NCBI GenBank assembly: GCA_928724745.1
Contig: CAKMXJ010000001.1
Span: forward strand, 186,001 to 250,000
Direction: 5' to 3'
Origin: Anthracocystis setariae
Taxonomy: Eukaryota; Basidiomycota; Ustilaginomycetes; Ustilaginales; Ustilaginaceae
DNA: 64,000 nucleotides
The translations under genes and the position numbers were made by a program. Under the pieces are notes generated by a model. That model worked only from the letters and a program-made list of their open reading frames with translations, ran no database searches and had not been told where the DNA came from. Shown in pieces: positions 19,329 through 31,400 of this stretch (position 1 is its first letter; every line of letters begins with the position of its first letter).

Positions 19329-20120
19329 GTTGAGCCAGCCGCAATGTATATCCTCTCGCAGTCAAATCACCCCTTTTTTTAAACTTCCATCAGCATTGGC
19401 TTTCTTCTCTTTTAGACCTACAGTCCCCCTCTTTTTGGCTTCCTTCAGCACCATCAGTTCCGGTATATATGTATTCGCACCAGTGTCACAAATTCAAAAT
19501 GCCATAATCACCATCTTCAAGATACGACACTCGGTCTGAGCATCGCTTGATGTGTTGATAGGAAGGAGCGTGTCGATATCGATCAGGTACTTGAACAAAC
19601 TGCAACAGCGCGCCACGGATCTTGACGAAGGCCGGCAATGCGAATGGCGCTCCCAAGATACGCTTCCAAATGTGGACCTCTCCCGTCTGCAAGAAGATCA
19701 GCGATGCATTTCAATGAGCCGAGCATCACGTCGTCCCGCGATCGGGCATCTCTAAATCTCGATTTCAAGAATCTAGATCTGTGATAATTTTCGGATCGAT
19801 GTTAGGCCGTTATCCCATTGCCGAAACAAGGCGAAAGGTCACGTGCTAAAACTATACTCTCACCGGGTCCGAATCTGGTTTGGAATTTTGCCTGACCACG
19901 AAAGAGCCAAGGCTTGCATCCCGCTCGCCTCAATTTCCTAGCAGCAGTGCGGTCCACTTTCGTGGGCCGTGTGGGAGAGTTAGTCGCCCGGAGGCAGAGC
20001 GAGACTCGAGAGGAAGAGAGGGAGAGGCGTAGTCGAGCGGTGTTCACCATCAAGCAAAGTGTGTCCGGCGATTGCCTCTACTTCTCCAACCTTCAACCTC
20101 TATCGCCTAATATCGTCAAT
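19329..20120. other. URA7-RPS28 intergenic region
   Basis: About 790 bp holding the URA7 3' UTR (T-rich near 19372) and the RPS28 promoter and leader. A CACGTG box is present at 19840-19845. No other gene is seen. Confidence 0.5.
19840..19845. promoter_or_regulatory. CACGTG box upstream of RPS28
   Basis: GGTCACGTGC lies about 275 bp before the RPS28 ATG. CACGTG is bound by Cbf1-type bHLH factors that serve many fungal ribosomal protein genes. It is a single 6-mer, so it could be chance. Confidence 0.3.
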
Positions 20121-21274
20121 ATGGAGTCCACCAAGGTCCCTGTCAAGCTCGCTCGTGTAAGCATCAACCACCAGATATAGACAGACAGACGACATCGGCA
20201 TCGACATCCAGCATCGACCCAAGTTCAGCGCAGTCAATGGGGCACAGATAGCATAGACGACAAAAGCCATCGACAGACTCGACAGCTCGATGGCCTCCTC
20301 ACAGCAGAGTCAATGCATTCAGCTCATCGCTTTTTTGGCCAGCCAAAGATAATCGTCTCATTAGAATCGCGGGTTGTCGCGATGTGGGATCAGGAGCAAG
20401 GCAGGATCAACAAATGGAAGGTGATGGATTCGGTGCATGCAGAAGGACAGCCCAATCGTGACAATATCATGTGGTGAACTGCAATTTGGTCATCATGTCA
20501 CGAAAGTCGTTGATACGGCTCTGTTGGTTGCAATGTTTCCTTTGTTGACACCGTGTCACAGCTCAGTCGGCAAGGAGGATACGAGCAGCAGATCAGATTG
20601 TCGGACTCGGATGGTACTAAGACTCGACGCGGGGGTGTTTGTTGCGCCAAGTGTAATCGTTGTGCACGTTGTTGCTGCGCGATTGTGCTCATCACCATCG
20701 TGCGTTCGTGGAAATGCAAAGGTGAATGGGCTATCCAGATTCATTCAGCTCGAGTCGATGCTTCCACTCGGACGTGGAATCATACACGGATTGGGGTTGG
20801 GGTCGCAAACATACTGGAAGGATGCAGTTGATGCAGTACATAAAGCAATCACCAACATCAACTGATAACACGACAAGCGTCAACAACTCGACATCTCGAC
20901 GTGGATCACAGCGATAATGACCGTAGTTCGACACATTCATCAGCCCTTGCCGCCAATGGCCCACCTTTCTATGCCTCTACGCTGCGCTAGCTTTGAACAT
21001 TGCTCGACTCGTCTCGTCTCGTCTTGTCTCCCGTCCGTCAGATCAATCACAGCCAACTCACACTTTTCTTGCTACTCTTCATGATATCTCTTCAACGCAA
21101 CAGGTTACCAAGGTTCTCGGCCGTACCGGCTCGCGCGGTGGTATCATTCAGGTGCGCGTTGAGTTCATGGACGAGACCCGTCGTTCGATCATCCGTAACG
21201 TCAAGGGCCCCGTCAAGGTTGACGACATCCTCGCCCTGCTCGAGTCCGAGCGTGAGGCCCGTCGTCTCCGATAA
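20121..21274 (+). CDS. RPS28: 40S ribosomal protein eS28, two exons with a 947-bp intron
   Basis: CDS join(20121-20156, 21104-21274), 68 residues. Exon 1 codes only [12 protein letters not shown] and ends CGT|GTAAGC. Exon 2 begins after AACAG with GTTACCAAGG ([13 protein letters not shown]) and ends ...[10 protein letters not shown], the invariant eS28 C-terminus. Length matches the family (67-69). eS28 sits at the mRNA exit side of the small subunit, near the E site. The intron is far longer than the 78-173 bp introns elsewhere in this window. A very short first exon is usual for fungal ribosomal protein genes, the intron length is not. Confidence 0.95.
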
Positions 21275-21731
21275 ACGCCTCTCTCAACTTGTCCATCATC
21301 TTACGCAAAACCAGGGTCGGAACCCCACCCTCTCTTTTGACACTATGACAAGTTTCGGTGTCGGCAGTATCCCCCGAATTCCTCATTTGCTGCCACATTG
21401 GTGGTAGGAAGGCATAGGGGGATCGTGTACAATCAGCAAACTCTCCTGAACCCCCGCCCCCCCCCAACGCGCCTACTTTCTCGCACATACACCCGTACCT
21501 CTTTCTTTGCACACAATGTCGTTCGGTACAAGTGCCGGCGTCTGCAATCCCCAAAAGGCCCCTCCCCAACACACCAAGGGGTCGGTTTATTTCTGAATCA
21601 TCGACTGCGCTGGATCACTCGTGTGGGTGTTTGCGTGATGAGTTGAAGCCGTGCAAAGTACATGGTTGATGATAAGAGAACGTAGTGACGGGCGTGAATA
21701 TAGGAAAGTTACGCTGGGGAGACTTGTGGCA
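21275..21731. other. Convergent 3' region, RPS28 and UPF0303 gene
   Basis: 457 bp that should hold both 3' UTRs. A C-rich run lies at about 21450-21468. No conserved frame is seen. Confidence 0.5.
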
Positions 21732-22223
21732 TCAGCTGTGAGCGAGCCACTGTTGAAGCGCGGTGACGATCAACTGATGGTCGTCCTGCTGTTTGAGGCC
21801 AGAAACGACAATGACACCTACGGGTGCGGCTGTACAACTGTTGATTCTGATCGGAAAGCCTCCTCCATGAGCAGCGTAGTCTGGGCCCAAACCATCCAGC
21901 TCGTAGCCTTTGAGTAGTCTCGTTCGACCGACGAGGTAGCTGGACAGACCGAAGCGTTTGACAGTGTTGGTTTTTCTGCTGACCCAGTGCCAGTTGTCGG
22001 GGCCGAGTTTGCGTGGGTTGCCCACAGCGCAGGAGAAGAGCGTGTGGCCTGAGAACAGCGAGATGGAGATCACGATGCCGTGCGTGCTTGGGTCGTACTG
22101 GGAGAGGAAGGTGGAGCGGAGGAGTGAGCCGAGTTGGAATGCCGTGTCGTTGGAGAGCTCGGGCAGGACGAGGGTTGCCTCTTGGTTTTCGATTAGGGCA
22201 ATCTGGTCTTCAAGTTGTGCCAT
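21732..22223 (-). CDS. UPF0303 / HbpS-like (heme-degrading family) protein
   Basis: Complete 163-residue frame, ATG at 22221-22223. It is recognised by the family pattern: an N-terminal helix with Glu/Gln, then HWVSRKTNTVKRFGLSSYLVGR, then YAAHGGGFPIRI and a C-terminal VIVVSGLKQQDDHQLIVTALQQWL. Fungal members such as yeast YBR137W are small cytosolic proteins linked to the GET/Sgt2 pathway. Bacterial relatives (HbpS, GlcG) bind heme or cofactors. Which role applies here is not shown by the sequence. Divergent from RAC1 over 1.5 kb. Confidence 0.85.
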   Translation of the reverse strand: MAQLEDQIALIENQEATLVLPELSNDTAFQLGSLLRSTFLSQYDPSTHGIVISISLFSGHTLFSCAVGNPRKLGPDNWHWVSRKTNTVKRFGLSSYLVGRTRLLKGYELDGLGPDYAAHGGGFPIRINSCTAAPVGVIVVSGLKQQDDHQLIVTALQQWLAHS

Positions 22224-22964
22224 GTTGGCGAGCTCCTGCGCGGTTACGATACGGTGTGTATTGTTGGCTGAGCACCGACAATCAAAGTAGCGATAGGAGG
22301 AAGATTGACATGAGTGGAGCAGCGCAGCATTGGAAATTGCCCGATCCTAGTGAATCACCCGATAGTAACTGCAACCTTGATCTAGGTCTCGGCCTCGGCG
22401 ACTCGGAGGTGGACGACTTGGAGCCAAAGCCACCTAGCCACCGACTGTATCGCTGTATCTGTTAAGCAATGCTGTGCTCCCTGTGACTTGTTCGGACACG
22501 GACACGCTGACAGGCATATATTGCTCCAAGCAATGGAGAACAAGCTGCATCCAGTGACTGACGTATGGCTGTGAATCGGATGACAAGCTGAAACCAAGAC
22601 GCCCGAACCAATTTGGGGAGGTCAGGGTCAGGGTCAGGGTCAGGGTCAGCGTGCGAGATAAGCGGAATTGAAGAGGTGAATTTAACAAACCAAGTCAAGT
22701 CCAGTTGCATTTCATGTCGGTTCGGTTTCGCACAGCATCACATCGCACACTCTACACACACGCTCGCACACACGCTGCACACGCCACCCACTGCTCAAAT
22801 CCAATTTCAAAAGGCATTTCCACTCAAGGCTCGGGCCTAAAGAAAAAAAAAAAGAAAAACCCCCCCAAAAAAAAAAGAAAAGCTAGCGCAGCAACGAGCA
22901 CTGTTTCGACACGCGCCTTAATCACCCTATTCGTCGACGGCTGCGGAGAAGGTGGTGGTAGTAG

Positions 22965-22999
<35 letters not shown>

Positions 23000-23717
23000 G
23001 TGGTGGTTGTCGCCCCTAGAAAGCTGCCAACCAAAGCTAGGCTGATGCCTCCGCCCCTTGTCTGCCCGCCGCCCCCCCTCCCACCCCGCGCGAAGGGACT
23101 CCTGTCACTTTGGGACCGCAACCAGCCAACACGCATCCTAGCCATTCTCAACCATCCTCGATATCGTTTTTTTTTTTCTTTCTTTTCTTTTCACCCTCTC
23201 GTTCCTTTCCCTGCAACCCATTTTCTCGCTCATCCGCAGCATCATCCTCGCGCACACAAGCAGAGCTGGTGCAGCGTAGCATATTCAATCGTATCATAAG
23301 ACACTCTTCAGTGCACGTGGTACATAAACGTCGACGTGCATCGTACCACTTGGCACCAGTCTCTAGTCGCGTCGAGTCGAGTCCAGTCGGTCTTCTCGAA
23401 TCAGTTTTCCTGTCTTCATCCTTGCATCGCATTCATTCGGGCGGCCTTCTCCCTTGAACAGACCGTGTTGGCATATCAGCTTTCCAAGGCGCACACCGTA
23501 TCATCGATCCTTCACCGCGTTTATACATCTGCGAATCGACTCGCCAGATTTTGCAATCCTGCAACAGTATCAGGTTTCTATCGTATCTCCCAGTACTCTT
23601 CTCACTCTGCCGCATCCACCCACCTCCTCGGCAGTCTCTTCCATCATCGGCTCAGCCTGCATCTTCAACCGGAACACCATCGCCAGCTAAGCTCTCCGCT
23701 GAAACACATACACAATC
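22224..23717. other. Long divergent region between the UPF0303 gene and RAC1
   Basis: 1.49 kb without a supported gene. It contains five GGTCAG units (about 22619-22649), an A/C homopolymer patch (22842-22882), a GCT microsatellite (about 22968-22996) followed by GGT units, and a T-rich patch at 23168-23191. The last 400 bp are C/T-rich and probably the RAC1 leader. Confidence 0.5.
22619..22649 (+). repeat. GGTCAG hexamer array, about five units
   Basis: Perfect tandem GGTCAG units. It could be a simple minisatellite or a cluster of binding sites. No function is known to me. Confidence 0.85.
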
Positions 23718-24299
23718 ATGCAGACCATCAAATGTGTGGTCGTAGGTGACGGTGCCGTCGGAAAGACGTGTCTGCTCATCTCGTATACCACCAATGCGTT
23801 CCCCGGTGAATACATCCCCACCGTTTTTGACAACTACTCGGCAAACGTCATGGTCGATGGCAAGCCCGTCTCGCTCGGTCTCTGGGATACTGCCGGTCAG
23901 GAAGATTACGACCGCTTACGACCGCTATCCTACCCTCAAACCGATGTGTTTTTGATCTGCTTCTCGCTCGTCTCGCCTCCCTCGTTTGAGAACGTACGCA
24001 CCAAGTGGTGGCCCGAAATCTCGCACCATGCCCCCAACATCCCCACCATCCTCGTCGGCACCAAGCTCGATCTCAGGGAGGATCCGGAAACCATTGCCAA
24101 GCTACGCGATCGAAGGATGCAACCCATCGCCTATGCACAGGGTAACCAGATGGCTAAGGACATTCACGCCGTCAAATACCTCGAGTGTAGCGCGTTGACG
24201 CAAAAGGGCCTCAAGGGCGTCTTTGACGAGGCGATCAGGAGTGTACTCGCACCAGCACCGGTTAGCAGGAAGAAGAAGAACAACTGCACCATCCTCTAA
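23718..24299 (+). CDS. RAC1: Rho-family GTPase Rac1
   Basis: Intron-less, 193 residues, ATG 23718 to TAA. It has the P-loop GDGAVGKT, switch I with [20 protein letters not shown], switch [29 protein letters not shown] and SAL motifs. Trp in LGLWDTAG, the [10 protein letters not shown] segment and the [15 protein letters not shown] stretch are Rac rather than Cdc42 features. A polybasic RKKKNN precedes the CAAX box CTIL, whose final Leu predicts geranylgeranylation. In smuts and other filamentous fungi Rac1 drives polarised hyphal growth through PAK-type Cla4 kinase and NADPH oxidase (family knowledge). Confidence 0.96.
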   Translation: MQTIKCVVVGDGAVGKTCLLISYTTNAFPGEYIPTVFDNYSANVMVDGKPVSLGLWDTAGQEDYDRLRPLSYPQTDVFLICFSLVSPPSFENVRTKWWPEISHHAPNIPTILVGTKLDLREDPETIAKLRDRRMQPIAYAQGNQMAKDIHAVKYLECSALTQKGLKGVFDEAIRSVLAPAPVSRKKKNNCTIL

Positions 24300-24649
24300 A
24301 TGTCGACGGCAAGTTCTCCCAATCCATTGCTCTTGTCTCACTACAATCGAGGTTGGCGTTTTCCTATCCCGCTTTCCAATCGAACCGACTGTCGATTAGG
24401 TAGCCTCTTAGAATTCTCCCTCTCTCTCTGTCTCTCTCTCTCTCTCTGTCTCTCTCTCTCTATCTGTCTGTCTTGTTCAGTCTCGTAAATGGTGTTGGTT
24501 TCTGTTGAAATCTCTTTTTGCTTGCTTGCGTACACGCATGTGTCCGACCCCATCACAAATCGAATGGAGAAAGGGGGGTCAGTCTATCTATGCTTTCTTC
24601 AAACGGTACCGAGAGGGTTTACCACGTTGATATGTATTGTCAAGCCATC
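24300..24649. other. Convergent 3' region RAC1 / UBE2O-like
   Basis: 350 bp with a CT-rich microsatellite at about 24417-24476. It should hold both 3' UTRs. Nothing else is seen. Confidence 0.5.
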
Positions 24650-27412
24650 TTACGGCTTGAGCAGAGCACGAAGACTGGTCAGCGTTCTACGCAACATGAT
24701 CGCCCCACCTTTCGACACGGTCGTGACCGCTCCCTCCTCCTCGTCCGCCTCCGGCTTGGGCTGGTCGTTGCGCACCCCTTCGGCGTTGATCAACGACTCG
24801 GCGCGCTCGATAACTCTCCTCAAATTCCCCGCCTTTTGGTAAAACAGCCAAACCTCGGTCTCGAAGCCTTCCGGCACCGTCTCCAACACCCTCCTTACAA
24901 ACGCGCGACTAAGAACATACGCCTTCTCACTATACGCGCTACTATTCAACCTACTCTCCTCCTTCCCCTTCAACTTCTCGTAAGCGGGCTCGGTAAAGTA
25001 AGGCTCTCGCACCAACACCAACGCCTGAATCGATACAAACACCTGCAACAACGAACTCTTACTCGGCGTCCAATTCTCCTCAGCCACCCCAGACCACGTC
25101 CCCAAAATCGACAAACAAACCTTACCATCCTCGTACAGATTCGGCGACACACGACCATGGCCGTTGGTCCACGAATGAAAATGTGCCACCGGCGGCTGGT
25201 TCGGAAACTCGGCGGTTAACTGGAAATCCAGCAAGAACGGCGCATCCTCGTACGGCGTACCCTGCGAACCGATGATGAGCACACGCAGTAAATCGCTCCG
25301 ATCCTCGTACGCACGCACCAGGATCGTCTCGGGCAACGACGTCTGCAACACCTTCATCTCCTTCTGCAGTCGCTTAAAGAACGACGTACCCGGTCGCGAC
25401 AAAAGCGGCTTGTCGTAGAACGCATGCGACGCCGGCGCACTTTCGAGCACCGCAAACTGGTTCCATTCCGCATCGCTGCTGGCGCTCGCCAATTGCGCTG
25501 GCATCCCAGTCTCACCAGTGACCTGCTGCGACGTGCTCGCCACGCCCAAATTCTCTCGGCCTGCTGCGGAGGCGACGGAACTCGCGACCTCACCAACCCT
25601 CTCAACCACCTGGGGCGTCAGCATAGCCTCGACCGTCTCGACTTCGGCTTGATCAAGATGAATCTCGGCCACCTCAGGCGTCGCCTCTGGCAAATGCACC
25701 GCCGAAACCTCGGGCGTTCCTTCCGACATGTCTTCCCAATCGTCGCGCACATCGCCACCGATCACCGCTCCATCCTGGTCCATCCATGGCCCAGCATCCA
25801 TGTCGTACTCTTCGTCTTGGTCCTCGTCGTACATGTCATCGTCGTAATCGAGCGGATGCTGCCCCCACGGATCGATGCCCATCTCTTCCACATCCACATC
25901 CATATGCTCATGCTCGTGCAATGCATACGTCGAGTCGGACAAGATCTGAAGCTTGTCGAGCTTTTCGATCACTGTGCTACCGCAAGGAAGTCGGATGCGA
26001 CAAGTACCATCGAGGAGCAAGTCGTCTACAGTGCCGTACCAGTCGATCTCGGTGGCTTGAGCACCAGCCTTGGGTCGCTTGTTGACGTCGTGACCGTGCA
26101 TGGCGACGATGGTCATCTCGGCATTCATGAGATCGTCCTGCATCTTGAGGTCGGTGTAGTCGGGACGCGGATCGCCCACGGTGGGGATGAACGGTCCCGT
26201 CCAACCGGTGGGTCGCTCCGAGATCATCACCGAGTCGCCGCGATGCAGGCTAAACACACTGTGGTCGGCGCCGTACACATCCACTTCGAGCCAAGGCACC
26301 AGCTCGATCTCGGCCGGATCCGACAACGGCTTTCGCAGCTCAGCGGTGCGCTCTGTCAAGTCCATGCTCTGAACCACTCGAGCGACGCTTCCCTGCTCCT
26401 CGGACTTCCAGTTGATCCAGTCGCCGGGCCACGCCTCGTTCTCGTCCAGATTGACGTGCGGCACCATGTCGCTAGCCATCTCGCTTGTGCGCGAGCCGTC
26501 CTGCCACAAGACTTCGATCTGGGTTTTGGTCTCGATGATCAGCATGACGTCCACCGGAATGCGCTCTGCGCCGTGGTAGGTGACCTTGGCGCCGTGCTTT
26601 TTTTTGAGTTGAGGGGTCTTGAAGACGACGCGGTCTCCGATTTCGTGATTGCGTTCGGCGAAGGACTTGACGAGCGTCAAGTTGGTGTAATCGGTCCAGA
26701 GTGCTGGTGGCTTGGGTCGCTGCGCCTGCTGCTCGGGACTGAGTTTCTGGTTCAGAGCGAGCCAATTGACGTAGATCACGGTCTGTTTGATATCGACGAT
26801 GGTTGCCTCGGAAATGCCTAGCTGCATGAGGTTGATGCCGATTTCGTTTTCTGCCATATGCTCTTTGGGGATCTTTCCCAGCAGAAGACGGCCACCCATT
26901 TCGCAGACACGAATGAGCCGATCGTTGTCTGCATTTCCGACCATGGCTTCCTCAACAACCCCATCGATTTCGCCAATCCAGTCATTGGCAATGACGAGAT
27001 CGCCATGGTTGAGGTAGATGCTTTTGACCACGTCGTCGGCGGGCACTGTGTGGTCGATCTCTTCCTTGCTGAAGAGGTGCTGAAGCTTGAGGATGTTGGA
27101 AGTGGAAACGACAACGCCCGAGGCAGCCGCTCCGAGCGAACGCTTACAGGTGGAGCCGACGGAAAAGATACGATCAATGAGGATGAGATCGTTGGAAGTA
27201 ACGATCTGCCTCTCACCTGAGGGATACCAAAGCACGCCGTACTCGTTGTCCTTGAGAGCACGATCTAAACCTTGGCTGGCGAAGGAATTTGGGTCGGCGT
27301 CGAGCTCGTCCTGGTAGCACCTCGAGACCATACCGACCTTGCGCTGTTCATTTGTGCCATTCTTGAGATGGACGACGTCCGCCTTGTAAAGGCGAAGAGC
27401 TGTTGTTGCCAT
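24650..27412 (-). CDS. UBE2O-type E2/E3 hybrid ubiquitin-conjugating enzyme
   Basis: Intron-less, 920 residues, ATG 27410-27412. The N-terminal two thirds carry conserved regions of the UBE2O/PHO2 family: a start with Y.AD.V and GMV, a GDRV..K..L segment, and EVLWQDGS followed by WPGD. A long acidic linker follows at about 520-590. The UBC domain lies at about 675-850 with active-site C766 in DGKVCLSILGTW. UBE2O acts without a separate E3 on substrates such as unassembled ribosomal proteins (family knowledge). Whether the fungal protein shares those substrates is unknown. Divergent from RAV1. Confidence 0.9.
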   Translation of the reverse strand: MATTALRLYKADVVHLKNGTNEQRKVGMVSRCYQDELDADPNSFASQGLDRALKDNEYGVLWYPSGERQIVTSNDLILIDRIFSVGSTCKRSLGAAASGVVVSTSNILKLQHLFSKEEIDHTVPADDVVKSIYLNHGDLVIANDWIGEIDGVVEEAMVGNADNDRLIRVCEMGGRLLLGKIPKEHMAENEIGINLMQLGISEATIVDIKQTVIYVNWLALNQKLSPEQQAQRPKPPALWTDYTNLTLVKSFAERNHEIGDRVVFKTPQLKKKHGAKVTYHGAERIPVDVMLIIETKTQIEVLWQDGSRTSEMASDMVPHVNLDENEAWPGDWINWKSEEQGSVARVVQSMDLTERTAELRKPLSDPAEIELVPWLEVDVYGADHSVFSLHRGDSVMISERPTGWTGPFIPTVGDPRPDYTDLKMQDDLMNAEMTIVAMHGHDVNKRPKAGAQATEIDWYGTVDDLLLDGTCRIRLPCGSTVIEKLDKLQILSDSTYALHEHEHMDVDVEEMGIDPWGQHPLDYDDDMYDEDQDEEYDMDAGPWMDQDGAVIGGDVRDDWEDMSEGTPEVSAVHLPEATPEVAEIHLDQAEVETVEAMLTPQVVERVGEVASSVASAAGRENLGVASTSQQVTGETGMPAQLASASSDAEWNQFAVLESAPASHAFYDKPLLSRPGTSFFKRLQKEMKVLQTSLPETILVRAYEDRSDLLRVLIIGSQGTPYEDAPFLLDFQLTAEFPNQPPVAHFHSWTNGHGRVSPNLYEDGKVCLSILGTWSGVAEENWTPSKSSLLQVFVSIQALVLVREPYFTEPAYEKLKGKEESRLNSSAYSEKAYVLSRAFVRRVLETVPEGFETEVWLFYQKAGNLRRVIERAESLINAEGVRNDQPKPEADEEEGAVTTVSKGGAIMLRRTLTSLRALLKP

Positions 27413-28434
27413 GTGTGAGTCGAAGTAGCCGATGGCTCAGTGGAGAGCGGGATGGACGATTAAAGAGAAAGGAGGGTTGTAAATAAAAGCCGGAGAAATG
27501 GAAGCTGGAAGGATCACGTCTGTCGCTGAGTTAGCTGTGCAGAGCGGTTTGAAGTTGGCAGCAAATGATGCAGGTGGTATCAAGAGGCAAGATGTCAATG
27601 GGCACTACGGCCTGCGCATGGAACAAAGGGCCGTTGCGTCTACTCTGGCGCGAAATGAAATGACCGAATGGGTTTGCTGCACCCAATTCTGTCCGGTTAG
27701 TGGCGACAAGTATGTTGCGGGCAGGACTGACAGCTCGACGCAAATGTGATGGTATGGAAAGAGAGAGAGAGATACATGTATATGCGTTTGGAGTTTGCGT
27801 TGGAAGACATAAGGAGGGTTTGATTGATAAGTGCGTTCCAGTTTGTGAAAGAAGCAGTCAGTGCTCGGATCGCCTTTTTGTTGGAAGAGCGCCAAACACC
27901 AACGCTCGTCCAAAAAAAAAAGAAAAAGAAAAAAAAAAAGAGTTTAGGGCTCAGTGAGCTGCAGAGAGACCAACACACACACACACACACGACTCACTCG
28001 CACTCGGCAACTCAGACTCTGAAATGATTGATGTGGTGTCATACGCATCGGCATAACAAATTTGCCGAAAAAAAAGAAAAGATCCAAGATGCATGAAGCT
28101 CGCACGGTTCGACTTGGCAAGCTCAACACAACCAACACACGACCCTGAAACTGCAGTTACTGTACTCCACACGGCCAGTCGCTCTTGCATCTCTCTTGCT
28201 CGACATCACAAGCATCTATCTCGCTCGCACGCACGCACGCACGACCGTCGCCTCGATCATCACCGCCAGAACTATAGAGCCGGCAGTCGGCAGATCAGAT
28301 CCTAATCCTCTGGTGCCGCCTTGTGGGTTCGATGTCCATATTCATGTACCTACCATGAAGTAGTGCTCAGCAGTCACGATATCGCCTGCGGTCCTGATCC
28401 ACCCAGTCTCGACATTCGGCAAGCATAGCCCAAA
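27413..28434. other. Divergent UBE2O-like/RAV1 promoter region
   Basis: 1.02 kb. It has an A-rich tract at 27912-27941, an AC microsatellite (27974-27990) and an ACGC run near 28228-28241. No gene or RNA is supported. Confidence 0.5.
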
Positions 28435-31400
28435 ATGACATCGACACAGCCTCTGTCGTTGTATTCGCGGCCCACGCAGGTTGTGCTCGGCGGAACCCAG
28501 CCTCTACCAACTTTGCCAGGCAAGAACAGCTATGCTGGTCTACATGCGGACAATGTCGTCAGCCATCTCACAGGAAGGCAAGCGAGGGACAGCATCATTG
28601 TTCAGGCTAGCTTTGATCAGATCTGCGTGCTATCTCGAGATCAGCGCTTCCACCACGCCCTTCCGTTCTGGGATGCCTTCTCCGGCTCTCAGGATACCGA
28701 CAAATGTGTCTCCTGCACTGCTGTTGGCTTGTCGGCCGACTCTGCACACATCTTTCTCGCAGCTGCCATGGACCATCGCATAGCTGTCTGGTATGCTCCC
28801 GCAAGCTCACCCACATCCTCTCGTAAATGGTCGGTTCACTCCACCCTGACCGTCAACGACGGAGTTGTTACTACCCTTGACATCGTCCACGGCCACTTTT
28901 TGACCGGCACCTCAACCAGCCTCGCACTTTGGAGACTCGACGCCTCCGACATCCCGATATGGAAACGCTTCTGGACAAAATCGGTTCCTGCTCCCATAAA
29001 CATTGCCAAATTCTCACCAGATGCTACCAGCATCGCTGCTGTTGCTCAGGATGGCCAGAACGTCCTCCTCTGGCAGTATCAACCCAGATCCAGCAAGCCT
29101 CCAGTGTTACAACAGCGTCTATACCATGCACGTCCTGTCACCAACCTCGTATGGAGACAACCCCCGGAAGCCAATAGCCAGGCTGACGTCCTGATCTCGT
29201 ACGCCACAGACGGCGTAGCTCGCATCTGGGCTCCCGTCATCGACGAGCCAACACAATTACGTCTTTGGTGCAGCGTCGATGGTCCTCAATTTTCAGATGC
29301 TCCCAACAATGGCCCCACAGCCCGCCAAGCTTTCTATCTCGATCCGCATGTTGTTTGCTCTGCATTGCGAACCAACATCAGCATCCTCGAAAGAGAGATC
29401 CAAATGGCCCAGCTTGGGGTGGGAAGTTCTACTGCACTCAATGCACACGCAGTAGAACTCGAAATGGACCTCAAACAGACAAGACTACGAAGGCTCGAGC
29501 ATTTGGTCAACGAGACGCCCGATATGTTTCTATCCTTCCAGCACGGCGGCTTCATCATTGTGACGGCGGTAGCCAACATCGATCGTCGGCCCCCTACTTT
29601 GCTCCAAGCGCTGACCGTCTTGCGCGTCCCTTTCACCTTCCCTCACACCGACGACACCATCTGTAACGTCAAGCCTTTACCGCTTCATGTTCCTCGCGAT
29701 GCTGCAAGCACCGCATCCATGCTCACCTTGCGCGTCCAATACACCAGCGGCTTTGCTCTCACGTATGCCGTCAATCCTGCCACCTTCTTTGATGGCCGTG
29801 GCGCGGGCATAGAGCTAGACGCTTGCCATCCTTGCGGGCCTCCAGCCACATCCACAGTGTTGGTCAGCCGGCTGGGCAAGCATACCAGCCGTATCAATGC
29901 GCTGTGCAGATCAGGAGACGGCAAGACTTTGATGAGCTCTGCTGCTCAAAAATCCCTCGTCTGGGGCCTCGATGATACTTCTACCCCGTCCACAGCTCAA
30001 CTTCTTTACAAAGATGCGCTTCGTCCCTCCCTGCTATCCACGATGTCCTGGGATGCTTCGCTCACGGCAACTCTCTGGGAAGATGGAGTCGGTCAACTTT
30101 TCAGAGCATCTGACGGAGCAAAAGCTCAATTCGAGCTCGATAAGGAAACACGGCACATGGCTCTGCGCCTGCTGAACGCAACCGATCTCCTGCTTGCCGT
30201 CACCAGGTCAGGAGAGGTGCAGTCATGGATCGTCGATTCACAGAACGGGTTGCGCCTGAGACTGTTGTCATCATCACAACTGTGGAATAACAAGGGTCGT
30301 CACCTGATCTCTGTAGATTCCACCTCGTGTTCGTCGGATAAGCCCGGAACCGACCTGAGCATAGTCACCGGCGACAGCTCAGGTCTTGTTGAGGTTCGGA
30401 AAGCCACTGGCAGCGCGACGACCGATCTTTGCTGGAAAGTCACAGCTTCCTTTCGCGAGAAATCCGGAGTGCCGCACGTTGTTCGTTTCGGCGCCGATGG
30501 TCTCATTGCGATAGTATATCGCGATGACACGGGTCGTCAGACATTGCTTGTCTTCAACTCTAAGACCACCTCCTTCAACTCTGGCGAGGAGCACAGGCAA
30601 TCTTTCGATGCCACAGAAAAAATCATTGCTTTGGACTGGTCCCCTTCTCCTCTCTCAAACAAGGCATTGGCGATCGTTTTCGAGCATCGCATTGATGTCA
30701 TTGCACCTGGTCGAGCTTCAGAGGTAGAAGCAGGTTCGCGATGGGTCCATTTGACACGCCTTGACCTGTCTACCTGCACCCCAAGCTCGATTCGCGCAGC
30801 TTGCTGGGTAGGAGGTGAGCAGATCGCTGTAGCATCTGGATCAGTGTTGTATCTCTATGGTCCGCGTGTCCAGCCTGATTCCGAAGACAAGACCCAATCA
30901 ACGGAGATGCACTTAGCCGAGCTGATTGCACAGGCGGGTGGGCCTGTGGTTCAATATCACCCATCCTTCTTGCTTCAATGTGCAGTCTGGGGAAAGATGA
31001 ACTTGGCTCGAGCTATCATCTGCAACCTGGAGAAGGCAGCGATGGCATGCAGCGCTCAAGACGTGGCAGACACCTGGTCGTATCAAGATGTGGCGTTGCA
31101 CCTCGTTCTGCAGGACGACTCTGCAACTGGCAATGTTCAGCCAGCGATCAAGCATTCGTCGCGGACGAGTACGAACAGGAGCATCTTTGACGAGCCAGAG
31201 CAGGCAGATGCGCAGGCCGAAGCGGATCCCTTCTCAAGCGATAGGATTGACAAGCTTGTCCGTCACCTTGACGACATCAAACCTCCGTATGTTTCCGGCC
31301 CAGATCTCCGCCAGCTTGTGGTGTTAGTGAAGACGATCAGCGAGGCTATCCGAGAACACAGAAGTTTGGACGCTTCGGGTCTCCGATACATGCTTGCCAT

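Noticed and set aside
20157..21103. snoRNA inside the RPS28 intron
   Set aside because: GTGATGG and CTGA strings occur but not as a proper box C/box D pair with terminal stem at usual spacing. Not supportable by eye.
22619..22649. CRISPR-like array
   Set aside because: Direct GGTCAG repeats without spacers in a eukaryotic genome. A simple tandem repeat.
25424..26821. 465-codon frame antisense to the UBE2O-like gene
   Set aside because: No conserved content. The opposite strand encodes recognisable E2 sequence throughout.
28261..28345. tRNA B-box-like GGGTTCGATGTCC
   Set aside because: No matching A box or cloverleaf can be drawn around it. No tRNA gene was found anywhere in the window.
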